Below are positions 1 to 7,762 of a DNA stretch of 64,000 bases, piece by piece. Within the stretch, counting starts at the first letter, position 1, and every line of letters starts with the position of its first letter. Both the position numbers and the translations under genes were made by a program. The notes below the pieces were generated by a model. That model did no database searches. It saw only the letters and a program-made list of their open reading frames with translations, and was not told the DNA's origin. The stretch is from JAPORK01 sp026710285. Its GTDB lineage: Bacteria; Pseudomonadota; Gammaproteobacteria; Pseudomonadales; Endozoicomonadaceae. The DNA lies in NCBI GenBank assembly GCA_965201045.1, contig OZ241746.1, positions 1,860,001 through 1,924,000 on the forward strand, read 5' to 3'.

Positions 1-1
1 G

Positions 2-778
2 CTGAGATTAACGCCTCTGGCGTTGGCAATTCTAAATAATACTGATGAGAGTCATGAGAGCATTATTAAAATATTTCTTGATAATCCCATGATTGAGGTA
101 GAGTCAGCTATTCATGTTGCCATGCAACAACGTAATTATAATCTTTTCGACAAGTTAATAAAGTATGACAGTTTTCGGGTTAATAGTTCAGATACCGCCA
201 GTGGTGCAAAAGTTATTGATCGTGCTATTTTATTAAGAGATACTCATATGGTGACTAAGATATGTAAAATAGAGGGTGTTGATCTTGATCTGGCAACATA
301 TAGAGATATCTTGAGGGATTACTGTGATGAAAACGGTAAACATTATTATGACGAGGAACCTTATGGGGAACGTTATATAGAAAAAGCAAATGGAGTAGAA
401 TTAACACCAGTTCAGTTAGCAGTAAAGATGGGAGACGTGGATATTTTAAGGCTTTTAGTTCGTCTACCTTGTGACGTAAATCAAAAGACATCAACAGGTA
501 AAACTGCTTTTAATATGGTCAATAAACTACTTTCCCCTAACGCTGAAACGATTATAAGTTTATTAGAAGGAAAGCTGAAAGAAAAAATTAAATCAGAAAG
601 AGAGTTAACTGGTGGATTGAGCAAAACATCAAAACCAGGATCAATGACTTTTATCTCTGGAAGTGTAGATAGTCAAATCGGAACAGCTCAAAACAACATG
701 ACTGCACAGTTGGATTATATCAGGGATGATTCATCTGAAAGTACATCTAGAGAACTGGTGTTAGCTAGTGAGGCATAA
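2..778 (+). CDS. Ankyrin-repeat protein, C-terminal part (5' end outside window)
   Basis: The reading frame is open to the left edge, so the gene starts outside the window. An internal TTG at 23 could be mistaken for a start, but the upstream codons read LRLTPLALAILNNTD, which is the TPLxLA core of an ankyrin repeat. A second clear repeat (TPVQLAVKMGDVDILRLLV, then DVNQKTSTGKTAF) lies in the middle of the visible part. The last 60 or so residues are Ser/Thr-rich and look disordered. Ankyrin proteins mediate protein-protein contacts and in intracellular bacteria are often delivered to the host. I see no catalytic domain. A host-directed role is inference. Confidence 0.75.
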   Translation: MRLTPLALAILNNTDESHESIIKIFLDNPMIEVESAIHVAMQQRNYNLFDKLIKYDSFRVNSSDTASGAKVIDRAILLRDTHMVTKICKIEGVDLDLATYRDILRDYCDENGKHYYDEEPYGERYIEKANGVELTPVQLAVKMGDVDILRLLVRLPCDVNQKTSTGKTAFNMVNKLLSPNAETIISLLEGKLKEKIKSERELTGGLSKTSKPGSMTFISGSVDSQIGTAQNNMTAQLDYIRDDSSESTSRELVLASEA

Positions 779-864
779 AATCTATCAGGCTCTTCTCCGC
801 TGGAATGAGTGAAAGTCAGGTGCTTATACCCGTATAATCTGTTGAGATACAAGACACTCATTTC

Positions 865-916
865 TTTCGGCTCTGCTCAGACTGCCGGTTTATGTTGGCT
901 GAGCAAAGTCGAAGCC
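865..916. repeat. Dispersed inverted repeat (GGCTGAG...GTCGAAGCC family)
   Basis: TCGGCTCTGCTCAG at 868-880 faces GGCTGAGCAAAGTCGAAGCC at 897-916. The same core recurs near 34515-34577, 34680-34735, 51465-51491 and 57298-57395, always between genes. It lies between the ankyrin gene and the 3' end of ubiA, which converge here. Confidence 0.55.
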
Positions 917-980
917 TAAATCTGTTAAAGAGCAGTTGTACAGATTTTACTGCTGGGCGGGGATTTTTATCATCTTCTGC

Positions 981-1847
981 TTATGCTGTCAGACTGGTTA
1001 AAATACCCAAAAAAATTACAGCTCCTACCCAGTTATTGTGCAAAAAAGCTGTAAAACAGTGTTCTCTGCTACGATCACGGGTCAGGTATTGTTGATATAG
1101 AAAGAGTCCCGCTGCAATGGCTAATCCTATGTAAAAGTAACCATTCAGATGCAGCAATCTGCCTGCTATATAAAAGCAAATCAGTGTCAGACAGTTGAGA
1201 ATAAAAATAATTTTTTTGTCGTATTGACCAAATAAAACAGCAGTAGATTTAACACCTATTTTCAGGTCATCATCTCTGTCTGTCATAGCATAATAGGTAT
1301 CAAAGGCAATCACCCAAAAAAAAGTACCGGCATACAACCACCATGCAGGGGCTGCTAGCTGTGAAGTTTCTGCCGCCCATGCCATAGGAACAGGGTAGCT
1401 ATAAGCCAAACCTAAAAATGCTTGTGGCCAGTGAGTGAAACGTTTCATAAAGGGATAAATGAGTGTCAAGAGTACACCAATAAAGGCTAGTTTTATAGTG
1501 AGTGTATTAGTAAACAACACCAGTATAAATGCAGTGATAAGAAAAATAACCAATAGCTCTATTGCTTCTCTGGCAGTTATATCTTTGGCAGCAAGTGGGC
1601 GTGAACAGGTACGTTTCACATGTGCATCAAACCCTCTGTCTGCATAATCATTGATAATACAGCCGGCGCTACGCATAATGAATGTACCCACAATAAAGAT
1701 AATTAAGTTTTTTAACCTGGGAGCTTGCATATGAGCCAGCCATAATGTCCACAAAGATGGCCAGATTAGCAAGGTTGTACCAATCGGTTTGTCAAAACGA
1801 ATAAGGCGATAATAGTGGCGCCAGTGGCGAAGAGTCAGCTCAATCAT
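981..1847 (-). CDS. ubiA: 4-hydroxybenzoate octaprenyltransferase
   Basis: Membrane prenyltransferase of ubiquinone synthesis: it attaches the polyprenyl chain to 4-hydroxybenzoate. The 288 residues match the usual length of the family. Both Asp-rich motifs that bind prenyl diphosphate through Mg2+ are visible: NDYADRGFDAHVKRT in the first half and DTYYAMTDRDDD in the second. The N-terminus (RLIRFDKPIGTTLLIWPSLW) is the typical UbiA opening, and about eight hydrophobic segments follow. It lies 69 bases downstream of ubiC on the same strand, so the two steps from chorismate to prenylated hydroxybenzoate are probably co-transcribed. Confidence 0.96.
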   Translation of the reverse strand: MIELTLRHWRHYYRLIRFDKPIGTTLLIWPSLWTLWLAHMQAPRLKNLIIFIVGTFIMRSAGCIINDYADRGFDAHVKRTCSRPLAAKDITAREAIELLVIFLITAFILVLFTNTLTIKLAFIGVLLTLIYPFMKRFTHWPQAFLGLAYSYPVPMAWAAETSQLAAPAWWLYAGTFFWVIAFDTYYAMTDRDDDLKIGVKSTAVLFGQYDKKIIFILNCLTLICFYIAGRLLHLNGYFYIGLAIAAGLFLYQQYLTRDRSREHCFTAFLHNNWVGAVIFLGILTSLTA

Positions 1848-1916
1848 ACAAATTTTATTGGTGGTCAGTTAAATACAATCAGTTTAAAGTTTGTTGGTAT
1901 ATCATGCAATCTCTGT

Positions 1917-2519
1917 TCAATAATGTTTATCTGGTTTTAATAACGCAGGAAGGAAGTATTCAGTAACGAGAATCTTGTTGTTCCTGATGGAAAAGGCTGA
2001 GCGACGTCCCCACAACTTTTGATTGGTCGGAGCTCCGGAATCTTTTGCTAGCTGAGTGCTGTGAATGCGTGTGATTTCAAAAGCGCTGCGGTTAACTTCT
2101 GACTGAAAGAAAAGCCATTTTCCAATGGGTGTTTGTGCTGAAAAAGAGAGATGCTGTTGAATATCGGGAATATTTGCCGGTAAAATACTGCGTGCATACA
2201 CAAGTGGGATATCATTAACAATTAGCTGTACCCGGCGTACAATAAACTGCTGCTTTGTTGCGGATATACCGAGAGCGCACAGTTCAGTTGCTTCTGGTTC
2301 ATCTAACTCCTGCTGTAAAATTTTAACTGTTGGTTTAGCGTTGTAGAAGCGCTCCAGCCTGGAGGTGAGTGAATTTTTATCCGTTAACCAGTAGCGTTCA
2401 CTTTCAGAAGCACAACCGATTGCCTGATCTTCAGGAAGCCATACAGATGCCAGTGTAATATCTGTGGTTATCTTTTTTTTATCAGGCTTACCGGTATTCA
2501 TTAATCTTTGCTTTGTCAA
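1917..2519 (-). CDS. ubiC: Chorismate--pyruvate lyase
   Basis: Converts chorismate to 4-hydroxybenzoate plus pyruvate, the first committed step of ubiquinone synthesis. UbiC features are WLTDKNSLTSRLE near residue 45, VRRVQLIVNDIPLVYARSIL in the middle (the Arg of the substrate pocket lies in such segments) and LWGRRSAFSIRNNKILVTE near the C-terminus. At 200 residues it is slightly longer than the E. coli enzyme because of a Lys-rich N-terminal extension. Its ATG overlaps the stop of the upstream hydratase-family gene by four bases (ATGA), which indicates translational coupling. An alternative start six codons in (MNTGKP) is possible. Confidence 0.92.
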   Translation of the reverse strand: MTKQRLMNTGKPDKKKITTDITLASVWLPEDQAIGCASESERYWLTDKNSLTSRLERFYNAKPTVKILQQELDEPEATELCALGISATKQQFIVRRVQLIVNDIPLVYARSILPANIPDIQQHLSFSAQTPIGKWLFFQSEVNRSAFEITRIHSTQLAKDSGAPTNQKLWGRRSAFSIRNNKILVTEYFLPALLKPDKHY

Positions 2520-3733
2520 CTTTTCTGCTCTGCTGTTTTTTCCTGGAGTATATCTTTAATAATACTTTGTTTAGCATTAATTACAGATAATATTTCTGTC
2601 AGATTTTTAAGCGGATGCTCTTCATCACTCCAGTGAGAGATAAAAAAAGAGGCAATTTTTTCCTGTGACACATCACTGAGTGATTTATCTTCCCACTGCG
2701 GCTGATTATCCTTATCAATAAGCAATGCGCGAATGCCTTCACAAAAGTCTTTATAGCGGGTGCACTGGATAGCAATATCAAATTCCATTTTAAAAATCTC
2801 TGCTAAAGACATGGTGGCTGCCCGTTTAATCTGTTCCTGTACAATCCATGCGGTTACCGGACAGCCATTTTTGAGTGGTTTAGCCCACTTGTTAAGCCAC
2901 GGATTTTCGCTGGATAAAAGTTTTTGTAAAATTTTATCTGGGGCAGAGTTAGCCGTTATAGCAGCAATTTGCTGATGATATTTCTTTAATGCCGATGACG
3001 GGCATTCACAGATATAGGGTTCGGCTAATTGATTCAGCGCATCAGTGAGTAATACATGGTTATCTGCATCACCTTCTGCATGGCTATCTTTCCAGAGGAT
3101 AGCAGTTAATTGCTGCTCTAAAGCATTAAACTGCTGAAAAGGTAGATAGTGATCAGCCAGTCCAACAAATAATGCGTCAGCGGCTTTCATACGAACACCG
3201 GTCATCCCTGCAAAAGCACCGATACCTTCTGGCATACGACTCAAAAACCAGCTGCTGCCTACATCCGGGAATAGCCCGATATTGATTTCTGGCATAGCCA
3301 GCACTGAACTTTCACATACAATGCGATGAGATGCTCCATTAATTAATCCAATACCTCCACCCATAACAAAACCTTTGCCCAGACAAATAACCGGTTTTTT
3401 ATATTGATGGATCAGGTAGTCCAGCTGATACTCTCTGGAAAAAAACCGTTCTGCATAAAGATTCCTGGTGTATTTTGTCTCCAGTATGCTTTCATAGAGT
3501 TTACGAATATTACCGCCAGCGCAGAAAGCTTTATCTCCGGCACCCTTCAGGACAACACAAACGACTTGTGTATTCTTAGCCCAGGCTATGAGCTGAGCAT
3601 ATAATAAATCAATCATTTCCAGTGACAGGGCATTCAATGCATCTGCATCGTTTAGCATAGCTTCTGCAATGAGATGACCTGAGTGGGTTGGATATTCACG
3701 AAAAACAACAGGTGAATTGTTCATGGAAGTCAC
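2516..3733 (-). CDS. Enoyl-CoA hydratase/isomerase family protein, 3-hydroxyisobutyryl-CoA hydrolase type
   Basis: A crotonase-fold protein of 405 residues, longer than simple enoyl-CoA hydratases (about 260) and typical of the ECH_2 / 3-hydroxyisobutyryl-CoA hydrolase group. The oxyanion-hole segment FCAGGNIRKLYE lies near residue 70 and MGGGIGLINGASHRI near 125, followed by the diagnostic MPEINIGLFPDVGSSWFLSRMP. The known reaction of close relatives is hydrolysis of 3-hydroxyisobutyryl-CoA in valine breakdown, but the exact substrate cannot be read from sequence. The gene overlaps ubiC by four bases and would be first in a three-gene unit with ubiC and ubiA, although no biochemical link is obvious. 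Confidence 0.85.
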   Translation of the reverse strand: MTSMNNSPVVFREYPTHSGHLIAEAMLNDADALNALSLEMIDLLYAQLIAWAKNTQVVCVVLKGAGDKAFCAGGNIRKLYESILETKYTRNLYAERFFSREYQLDYLIHQYKKPVICLGKGFVMGGGIGLINGASHRIVCESSVLAMPEINIGLFPDVGSSWFLSRMPEGIGAFAGMTGVRMKAADALFVGLADHYLPFQQFNALEQQLTAILWKDSHAEGDADNHVLLTDALNQLAEPYICECPSSALKKYHQQIAAITANSAPDKILQKLLSSENPWLNKWAKPLKNGCPVTAWIVQEQIKRAATMSLAEIFKMEFDIAIQCTRYKDFCEGIRALLIDKDNQPQWEDKSLSDVSQEKIASFFISHWSDEEHPLKNLTEILSVINAKQSIIKDILQEKTAEQKS

Positions 3734-3870
3734 TTTTTTCCTTCGTCTTTTTTATTGCTATAAACGCAAAACAAACAGTATTGACAAGCATATTTATTAT
3801 TAAACTCTTTTTAGTGCATTCCGATATAAAAACATAATTCTGATACGAATATCTCAGGGAGAGTCCAGAC

Positions 3871-4254
3871 ATGCCCGCGTCATGTACGGTCAGCACTAAA
3901 AAAACTAAAACAAGAACTCAAATTCTATGCCAATCCATGGAAAAAGCAATAGCTGAAGCCCGTAATGAACTGGCGAAGGATGTTGCATTCAAAAAAGAAC
4001 TGGAATATGAACCTGGCTTATTGCGTGAAGCGATTGAAAAAGGACTGATCGGTGATAAAGAAGAAGTAAAGAAATTGTTTGATGAACAAAAGCAGTGGAA
4101 GGATGAAGTTAAATCTGACATTAAAGCCACAGTAATGGCAGAGAAGCAGCGCATTAAACAGGAACGTCGCACGAAAAGGAAGTCAGGGAAAGGTACACAG
4201 TCAGCGTCTGATAAACCACAGAAACGTCGTCGCGCTACGGGGAGACTTATTTAG
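3871..4254 (+). CDS. Small highly charged protein of the DUF1521 cassette
   Basis: Encodes 127 residues with no family I recognise. The ATG is preceded by CAGGGAGAG at a good distance. The protein is mostly charged helix (a Glu/Lys-rich centre, residues 27-95) and ends in a very basic Arg/Lys tail (KRKSGKGTQ ... QKRRRATGRLI). There is no signal peptide or membrane segment. It sits 32 bases before the DUF1521 gene on the same strand, so the two are likely one operon. A chaperone or co-exported partner role is conceivable from position and size, but nothing in the sequence proves it. Confidence 0.7.
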   Translation: MPASCTVSTKKTKTRTQILCQSMEKAIAEARNELAKDVAFKKELEYEPGLLREAIEKGLIGDKEEVKKLFDEQKQWKDEVKSDIKATVMAEKQRIKQERRTKRKSGKGTQSASDKPQKRRRATGRLI

Positions 4255-4286
4255 ATTAAGGAAGGTTTTTGGCAGGGAGGCCATGA

Positions 4287-5417
4287 ATGTCCATAAATAA
4301 TGTAAATGGAAATATCGGAGGGGTCGCTGGTGCTCAGGGTATAACTAGTACCGAGACCACGACAGGTAAGCTCTCTGTTGCTGATCGTGTAGCGCTGGTC
4401 ATGCTGGAAAAGTCAGAAATTTTACAGGGACAGCTGGAAAGCTATATCAATCAGGTCAGTGAGAAAAACGAAAAATTAAAGCAGCTTGGTGAAATCCAAT
4501 CAAAATTGCGTAACATGGGCAACACCACCAATACAGTGGATTCTCCCACTTGGACCGCTGATCATAGCGCCAGTCCAAAACAAATCGATTTAGATAATGG
4601 ATATTCAATATTAATTCATGGAGAAAGCCAGGCCTGGACAATACAAGACGCCAATGGCAATGAAACCAAAATTTGGGGTGACCCTCATGTAAATGAAGGC
4701 GATAAAGCAGGAGAGAAAAACTGGGATTTTCATGAAGATGCTACCTTTGTACTGGATGACGGAACCAAAATTCATGTTACCGTAAAAGATATTGGTGAAC
4801 AGGGGCTTGTTACTGACAAACTAACTATTACTAAAGGCAATCAGTCTCTTGAAGTATCTGATATTGCTATAGATGCACCACAGGTTGGTAATCCTGAACT
4901 CAGAGGAGGTGAGCTGGATCAGGCCACTAATGATGGCTATGTATTTATGATGGGTGACCAGGCAGATGACTGGATACACATGCAGGGAGATACAAGCAGA
5001 GAAATAGGTTCGGACGGCTGGGAAAATATAACCACAGGTGGCGCTGTTCAGCATGAAGGCGGTTCGGATATGACTGGCGGTGGTATCATCACGGCACCGG
5101 ATGCTGGTCCTGGTACCGGTCCCGGTAGCAGTAACGATATTAATAACACCCTGACTGCAAGCGACCTGGCGCTGTTAAAAGAACTCGGGGTTGAAATTTT
5201 TGATAGCAGCGGTACAGGGCAGCTTTCACCTACTGAAATACAAAACCTGAATATGACGATTAAAAGTGCTCAGGAATCATTAACCAGCGTATCACAGATA
5301 GATATGGTTAAACTACAAGCAGCCAATTCAAAATATGAACAAACAAATGCACTGGCTTCTCAGGTAATGAAATCACAGTTTCAGGAAACAAAATCAATTA
5401 TTCGCAATATTGGATAA
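4287..5417 (+). CDS. DUF1521 (metal-induced autocleavage) protein, type III effector/filament-like
   Basis: 376 residues with a GGGAGG ribosome site seven bases before the ATG. Residues about 85-255 match the DUF1521 domain described in rhizobial NopE1 and a Vibrio homologue, which cleaves itself at a GD-PHV site in the presence of Ca2+ or similar metals. Here WGDPHV is at 130-135, followed by acidic metal-binding candidates (NEGDKAGEKNWDF). After a Gly/Pro-rich linker (about 255-285), residues 290-376 form helices (TASDLALLKELGVEIF; SQIDMVKLQAANSKYEQ; SQVMKSQFQETKSIIRNIG) laid out like the C-terminus of EspA/SseB-type type III filament proteins. The N-terminal 60 residues include a coiled-coil-like stretch. 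Secretion by a type III system is inferred; no secretion genes are in the window. Confidence 0.85.
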   Translation: MSINNVNGNIGGVAGAQGITSTETTTGKLSVADRVALVMLEKSEILQGQLESYINQVSEKNEKLKQLGEIQSKLRNMGNTTNTVDSPTWTADHSASPKQIDLDNGYSILIHGESQAWTIQDANGNETKIWGDPHVNEGDKAGEKNWDFHEDATFVLDDGTKIHVTVKDIGEQGLVTDKLTITKGNQSLEVSDIAIDAPQVGNPELRGGELDQATNDGYVFMMGDQADDWIHMQGDTSREIGSDGWENITTGGAVQHEGGSDMTGGGIITAPDAGPGTGPGSSNDINNTLTASDLALLKELGVEIFDSSGTGQLSPTEIQNLNMTIKSAQESLTSVSQIDMVKLQAANSKYEQTNALASQVMKSQFQETKSIIRNIG

Positions 5418-5449
5418 TATTTCAACCAGTATAAGAAAATGGGCGAATC

Positions 5450-5761
5450 ATGGAAAAAAAAGCGGCAAAAACAGCAACAAAAAAATCAATGCGCGATGTT
5501 ATCTATGAAAACGATAAGGCAATTAAAAAAGCCAATAAAGCATTAGCAAATTTTGATAAATTACTTGACGGCATCTCTTTAAATAAAGGGGCAAGTACTG
5601 CTGTTATTAACAATCTCTCCCCATCTGACCCTGACTTGCAGGAAGCTCAGAAACAGTTAGGTGAACTGGGGCTTGATCCTGACAAAGAAGAAAAGGTTCA
5701 GATCAAACCCAAAAAACGTAAGCGCCTTAACAAAATCATGCGAGGAAAACTACAAATATAG
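5450..5761 (+). CDS. Small basic protein of the DUF1521 cassette
   Basis: 103 residues, 32 bases after the DUF1521 gene on the same strand. The start is a plain ATG 8-10 bases after a weak purine stretch. The N-terminus is Lys/Ala-rich (MEKKAAKTATKKSMRD), the middle is a short helix (KAIKKANKALANFDKLLDG), and the C-terminus is strongly basic (KPKKRKRLNKIMRGK). It shares the basic-tail design of the first gene in this cassette but is not clearly homologous. It has no signal peptide. Function unknown; position suggests it works with the DUF1521 protein. Confidence 0.68.
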   Translation: MEKKAAKTATKKSMRDVIYENDKAIKKANKALANFDKLLDGISLNKGASTAVINNLSPSDPDLQEAQKQLGELGLDPDKEEKVQIKPKKRKRLNKIMRGKLQI

Positions 5762-5832
5762 TACATACTTGTAGTTACTCTGATTTGATCTAGTATTATA
5801 TATTTTTGTATAAACTATAAATCATAAGTCGT

Positions 5833-7476
5833 TTAGTATTCTGCCGGATATGTTTCTTCTTCATCAGGTAAACGGTTATAAATTTGTTCCAGTAAAGAGA
5901 CGAGTATTGTTTGTAACAAATAAAGCTCCATTGGTCCTATCGTGTTTGGCATTTGTATTTTACCTGCTGTTACCATTGTTGATAATTGAGTTAAACTCAG
6001 CTTGTCCTGATTCCATTTTTTTATCGACGGGGGAAGTGCGTATTGACTACTTGATTGTGAGTGAGCCTCCCTTGATTCCACTGCAGGTCTTTTAGGTCTT
6101 CTGGGATGTTTAAATGACGACCTGGCAGAAGGTGGAGGTGATATGTCTGTTGGAGGAGGTGGTGCCGGGTGCATTGGAGGAGGTGGTGCCGGGTGCATTG
6201 AAGGAGGTGCCGGGTGCATTGGAGGAGGTGGCGCCGGGTGCATTGGAGGAGGTGCCGGTTTTTTGTCAGATATCGTATTATGTGGGGTTGCTCTCCTTTT
6301 TCTTGACATATGGCTGTATAGGTTTTGCTCGTAAGTACTCTTCTGCGCTGTAGAAGTTGATGTGTGCTGAGACGCTGATGATTCCGGAGGAGCAGGTGTA
6401 TTGATAACTTCATATATATTTTCTTTTTGTGTTAGAGGAGGAGGTTGCTGTTCTTTATCAGAAACAGCAGCTACTTCTTCTTGCCCTGAAGGATCATAAC
6501 GTTTTTTTATCTCTGCACTCATATCTTCTGTATTATTATATGATTTCTTTTCCTTTCTTGCCTTAAGCGCCTGATTTATCGCTAAATATAATGCTGACTG
6601 CTCATGTGGCTGCTCCTGTGGTCGTTCTTGTGATCGTTCTTGTGGTCGTTCTTGTGGTCGTTCTTGTGGTCGTTCTTGTGGTCGTTTCTGTGGCTGTTCC
6701 TGTGGTTGTTCCTGATCTGAATGGGATGGTTCAGATGCGCAAAACGAGCTGTCTGATGGGTATGAAGAAGTTGAGTCTCTGTTCCCCGACATTAAAGAAG
6801 TGTGTTGACTTTGTACAAGATGATTTTGCTTTTTTCTTAAGTTGACCAGACTTTTTCTTTGTACTGATACCTGATCATCTGGTGGTGATTCTTCAGGGTA
6901 GTATTCGTTGGAAAAGCGGCTATAAATACCATTGATATCGATATTATTGGTTGCCTCTGATTCGGCAGAAGTATGAGAAGAGCGGTTGTCTAATGATTTA
7001 TTATCAATATTTAAAGATGTAAACGGCTGTATTTTTATTTTCTTCTTTTTGGAATTATACGACAATATGGATACATGGTCAGGAAGTCGACTGTTCACAG
7101 GAGGTTTTCTGACAGAAGGTTTCTTTCCATCAGTTTCATCTTCAAAAAGGAGAGTATCAGAGATAGTTTCATTACATGTTTCTTTATCTTGTTGTTTATC
7201 TGTAATATCATTGCTATCATCAGTTTTAACCTCTGGTATATTGATATTTGGTTGTATCTTATTTATAGCATCTGTTACTTCTTGTATAAATGCATACTCC
7301 TGTGGTGTGGCTTCATTTAAAAGTAAACAAGCATCATCCGGAGTATCGGAATCCAATATTTTTTCTGCAAAATCAGTATAATGTCCACCAAAGACTTTTA
7401 AATTGAGCAGACAGATAAAACTGATAAATAAAAAAATAGCTTTACACAAATACAAGAGATACTTTGAAAATATCAC
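5833..7476 (-). CDS. Exported motif-rich protein (Pro-rich, Tyr motifs), paralog 1
   Basis: 547 residues, family not recognised. It begins with a hydrophobic signal or anchor (residues 7-30), then a conserved KVFGGHYTDFAEKI block shared with the next gene upstream (7763-9118). The centre is low complexity: QERP repeats (258-290), a polyproline/PMHPA repeat (407-442) and basic clusters SRKRR (391-395) and HPRRPKRP (457-464). Several tyrosines sit in contexts resembling SH2-domain ligands: ENIYEVI (Y355), NLYSHM (Y387), IYSRF (Y184). The last 65 residues (IKKWNQDKLSLTQL ... LEQIYNRLP) form a helical module also shared with the paralog. Conserved ends with a fast-changing middle suggest export to a host or surface. 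The motif readings are inference. Confidence 0.75.
   Translation of the reverse strand: MIFSKYLLYLCKAIFLFISFICLLNLKVFGGHYTDFAEKILDSDTPDDACLLLNEATPQEYAFIQEVTDAINKIQPNINIPEVKTDDSNDITDKQQDKETCNETISDTLLFEDETDGKKPSVRKPPVNSRLPDHVSILSYNSKKKKIKIQPFTSLNIDNKSLDNRSSHTSAESEATNNIDINGIYSRFSNEYYPEESPPDDQVSVQRKSLVNLRKKQNHLVQSQHTSLMSGNRDSTSSYPSDSSFCASEPSHSDQEQPQEQPQKRPQERPQERPQERPQERSQERPQEQPHEQSALYLAINQALKARKEKKSYNNTEDMSAEIKKRYDPSGQEEVAAVSDKEQQPPPLTQKENIYEVINTPAPPESSASQHTSTSTAQKSTYEQNLYSHMSRKRRATPHNTISDKKPAPPPMHPAPPPPMHPAPPSMHPAPPPPMHPAPPPPTDISPPPSARSSFKHPRRPKRPAVESREAHSQSSSQYALPPSIKKWNQDKLSLTQLSTMVTAGKIQMPNTIGPMELYLLQTILVSLLEQIYNRLPDEEETYPAEY
6151..6258. repeat. Coding repeat: PPPMHPAP units
   Basis: Short in-frame repeats of about 15-24 bases (GGAGGAGGTGGTGCCGGGTG-like) encode alternating polyproline and MHPA in paralog 1. 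Their near identity implies recent expansion by slippage or unequal exchange. Confidence 0.8.
6607..6705. repeat. Coding repeat: QERP tetrapeptide units
   Basis: 12-base units (TTCTTGTGGTCG and variants) encode Gln-Glu-Arg-Pro repeated about eight times with small variations (QKRP, SQERP, QEQP) in paralog 1. The length is a multiple of three per unit, so changes keep the frame. Confidence 0.85.
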
Positions 7477-7762
7477 GCAGTCTTCCCCCTTTAATATTGT
7501 ACTTTCTTTGTAATAATCTTTTAAATAAATTTAACGCCATATGTTTTATAATTGTCAGGCTATCCTATCTGTGAAATACCCTGACTCATTAATCTCCTGG
7601 CGTTGTCTGTAATAACAGAAAAAAGTCTTATATAATTATTTTTTTTAATGATTATAATGTTTCCAAATTATATTAAATATATCAGTTTGTCAGAAATATT
7701 TTTAATCTGTCAGTTAATATTGTCAGATCAAAAAGATAGTATACAACCGCTTTTACTTTTTT

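Noticed and set aside
3696..3896. 66-residue minus-strand frame across the start of the hydratase gene
   Set aside because: It overlaps two better-supported genes and their promoter gap, and has no ribosome site.
6114..6413. Overlapping open frames on both strands, rich in Gly/Val/Cys or His
   Set aside because: They are other-frame readings of the GGAGGTGG/CCTCC repeats inside the Pro-rich gene at 5833-7476 and have no independent start signals or family match.
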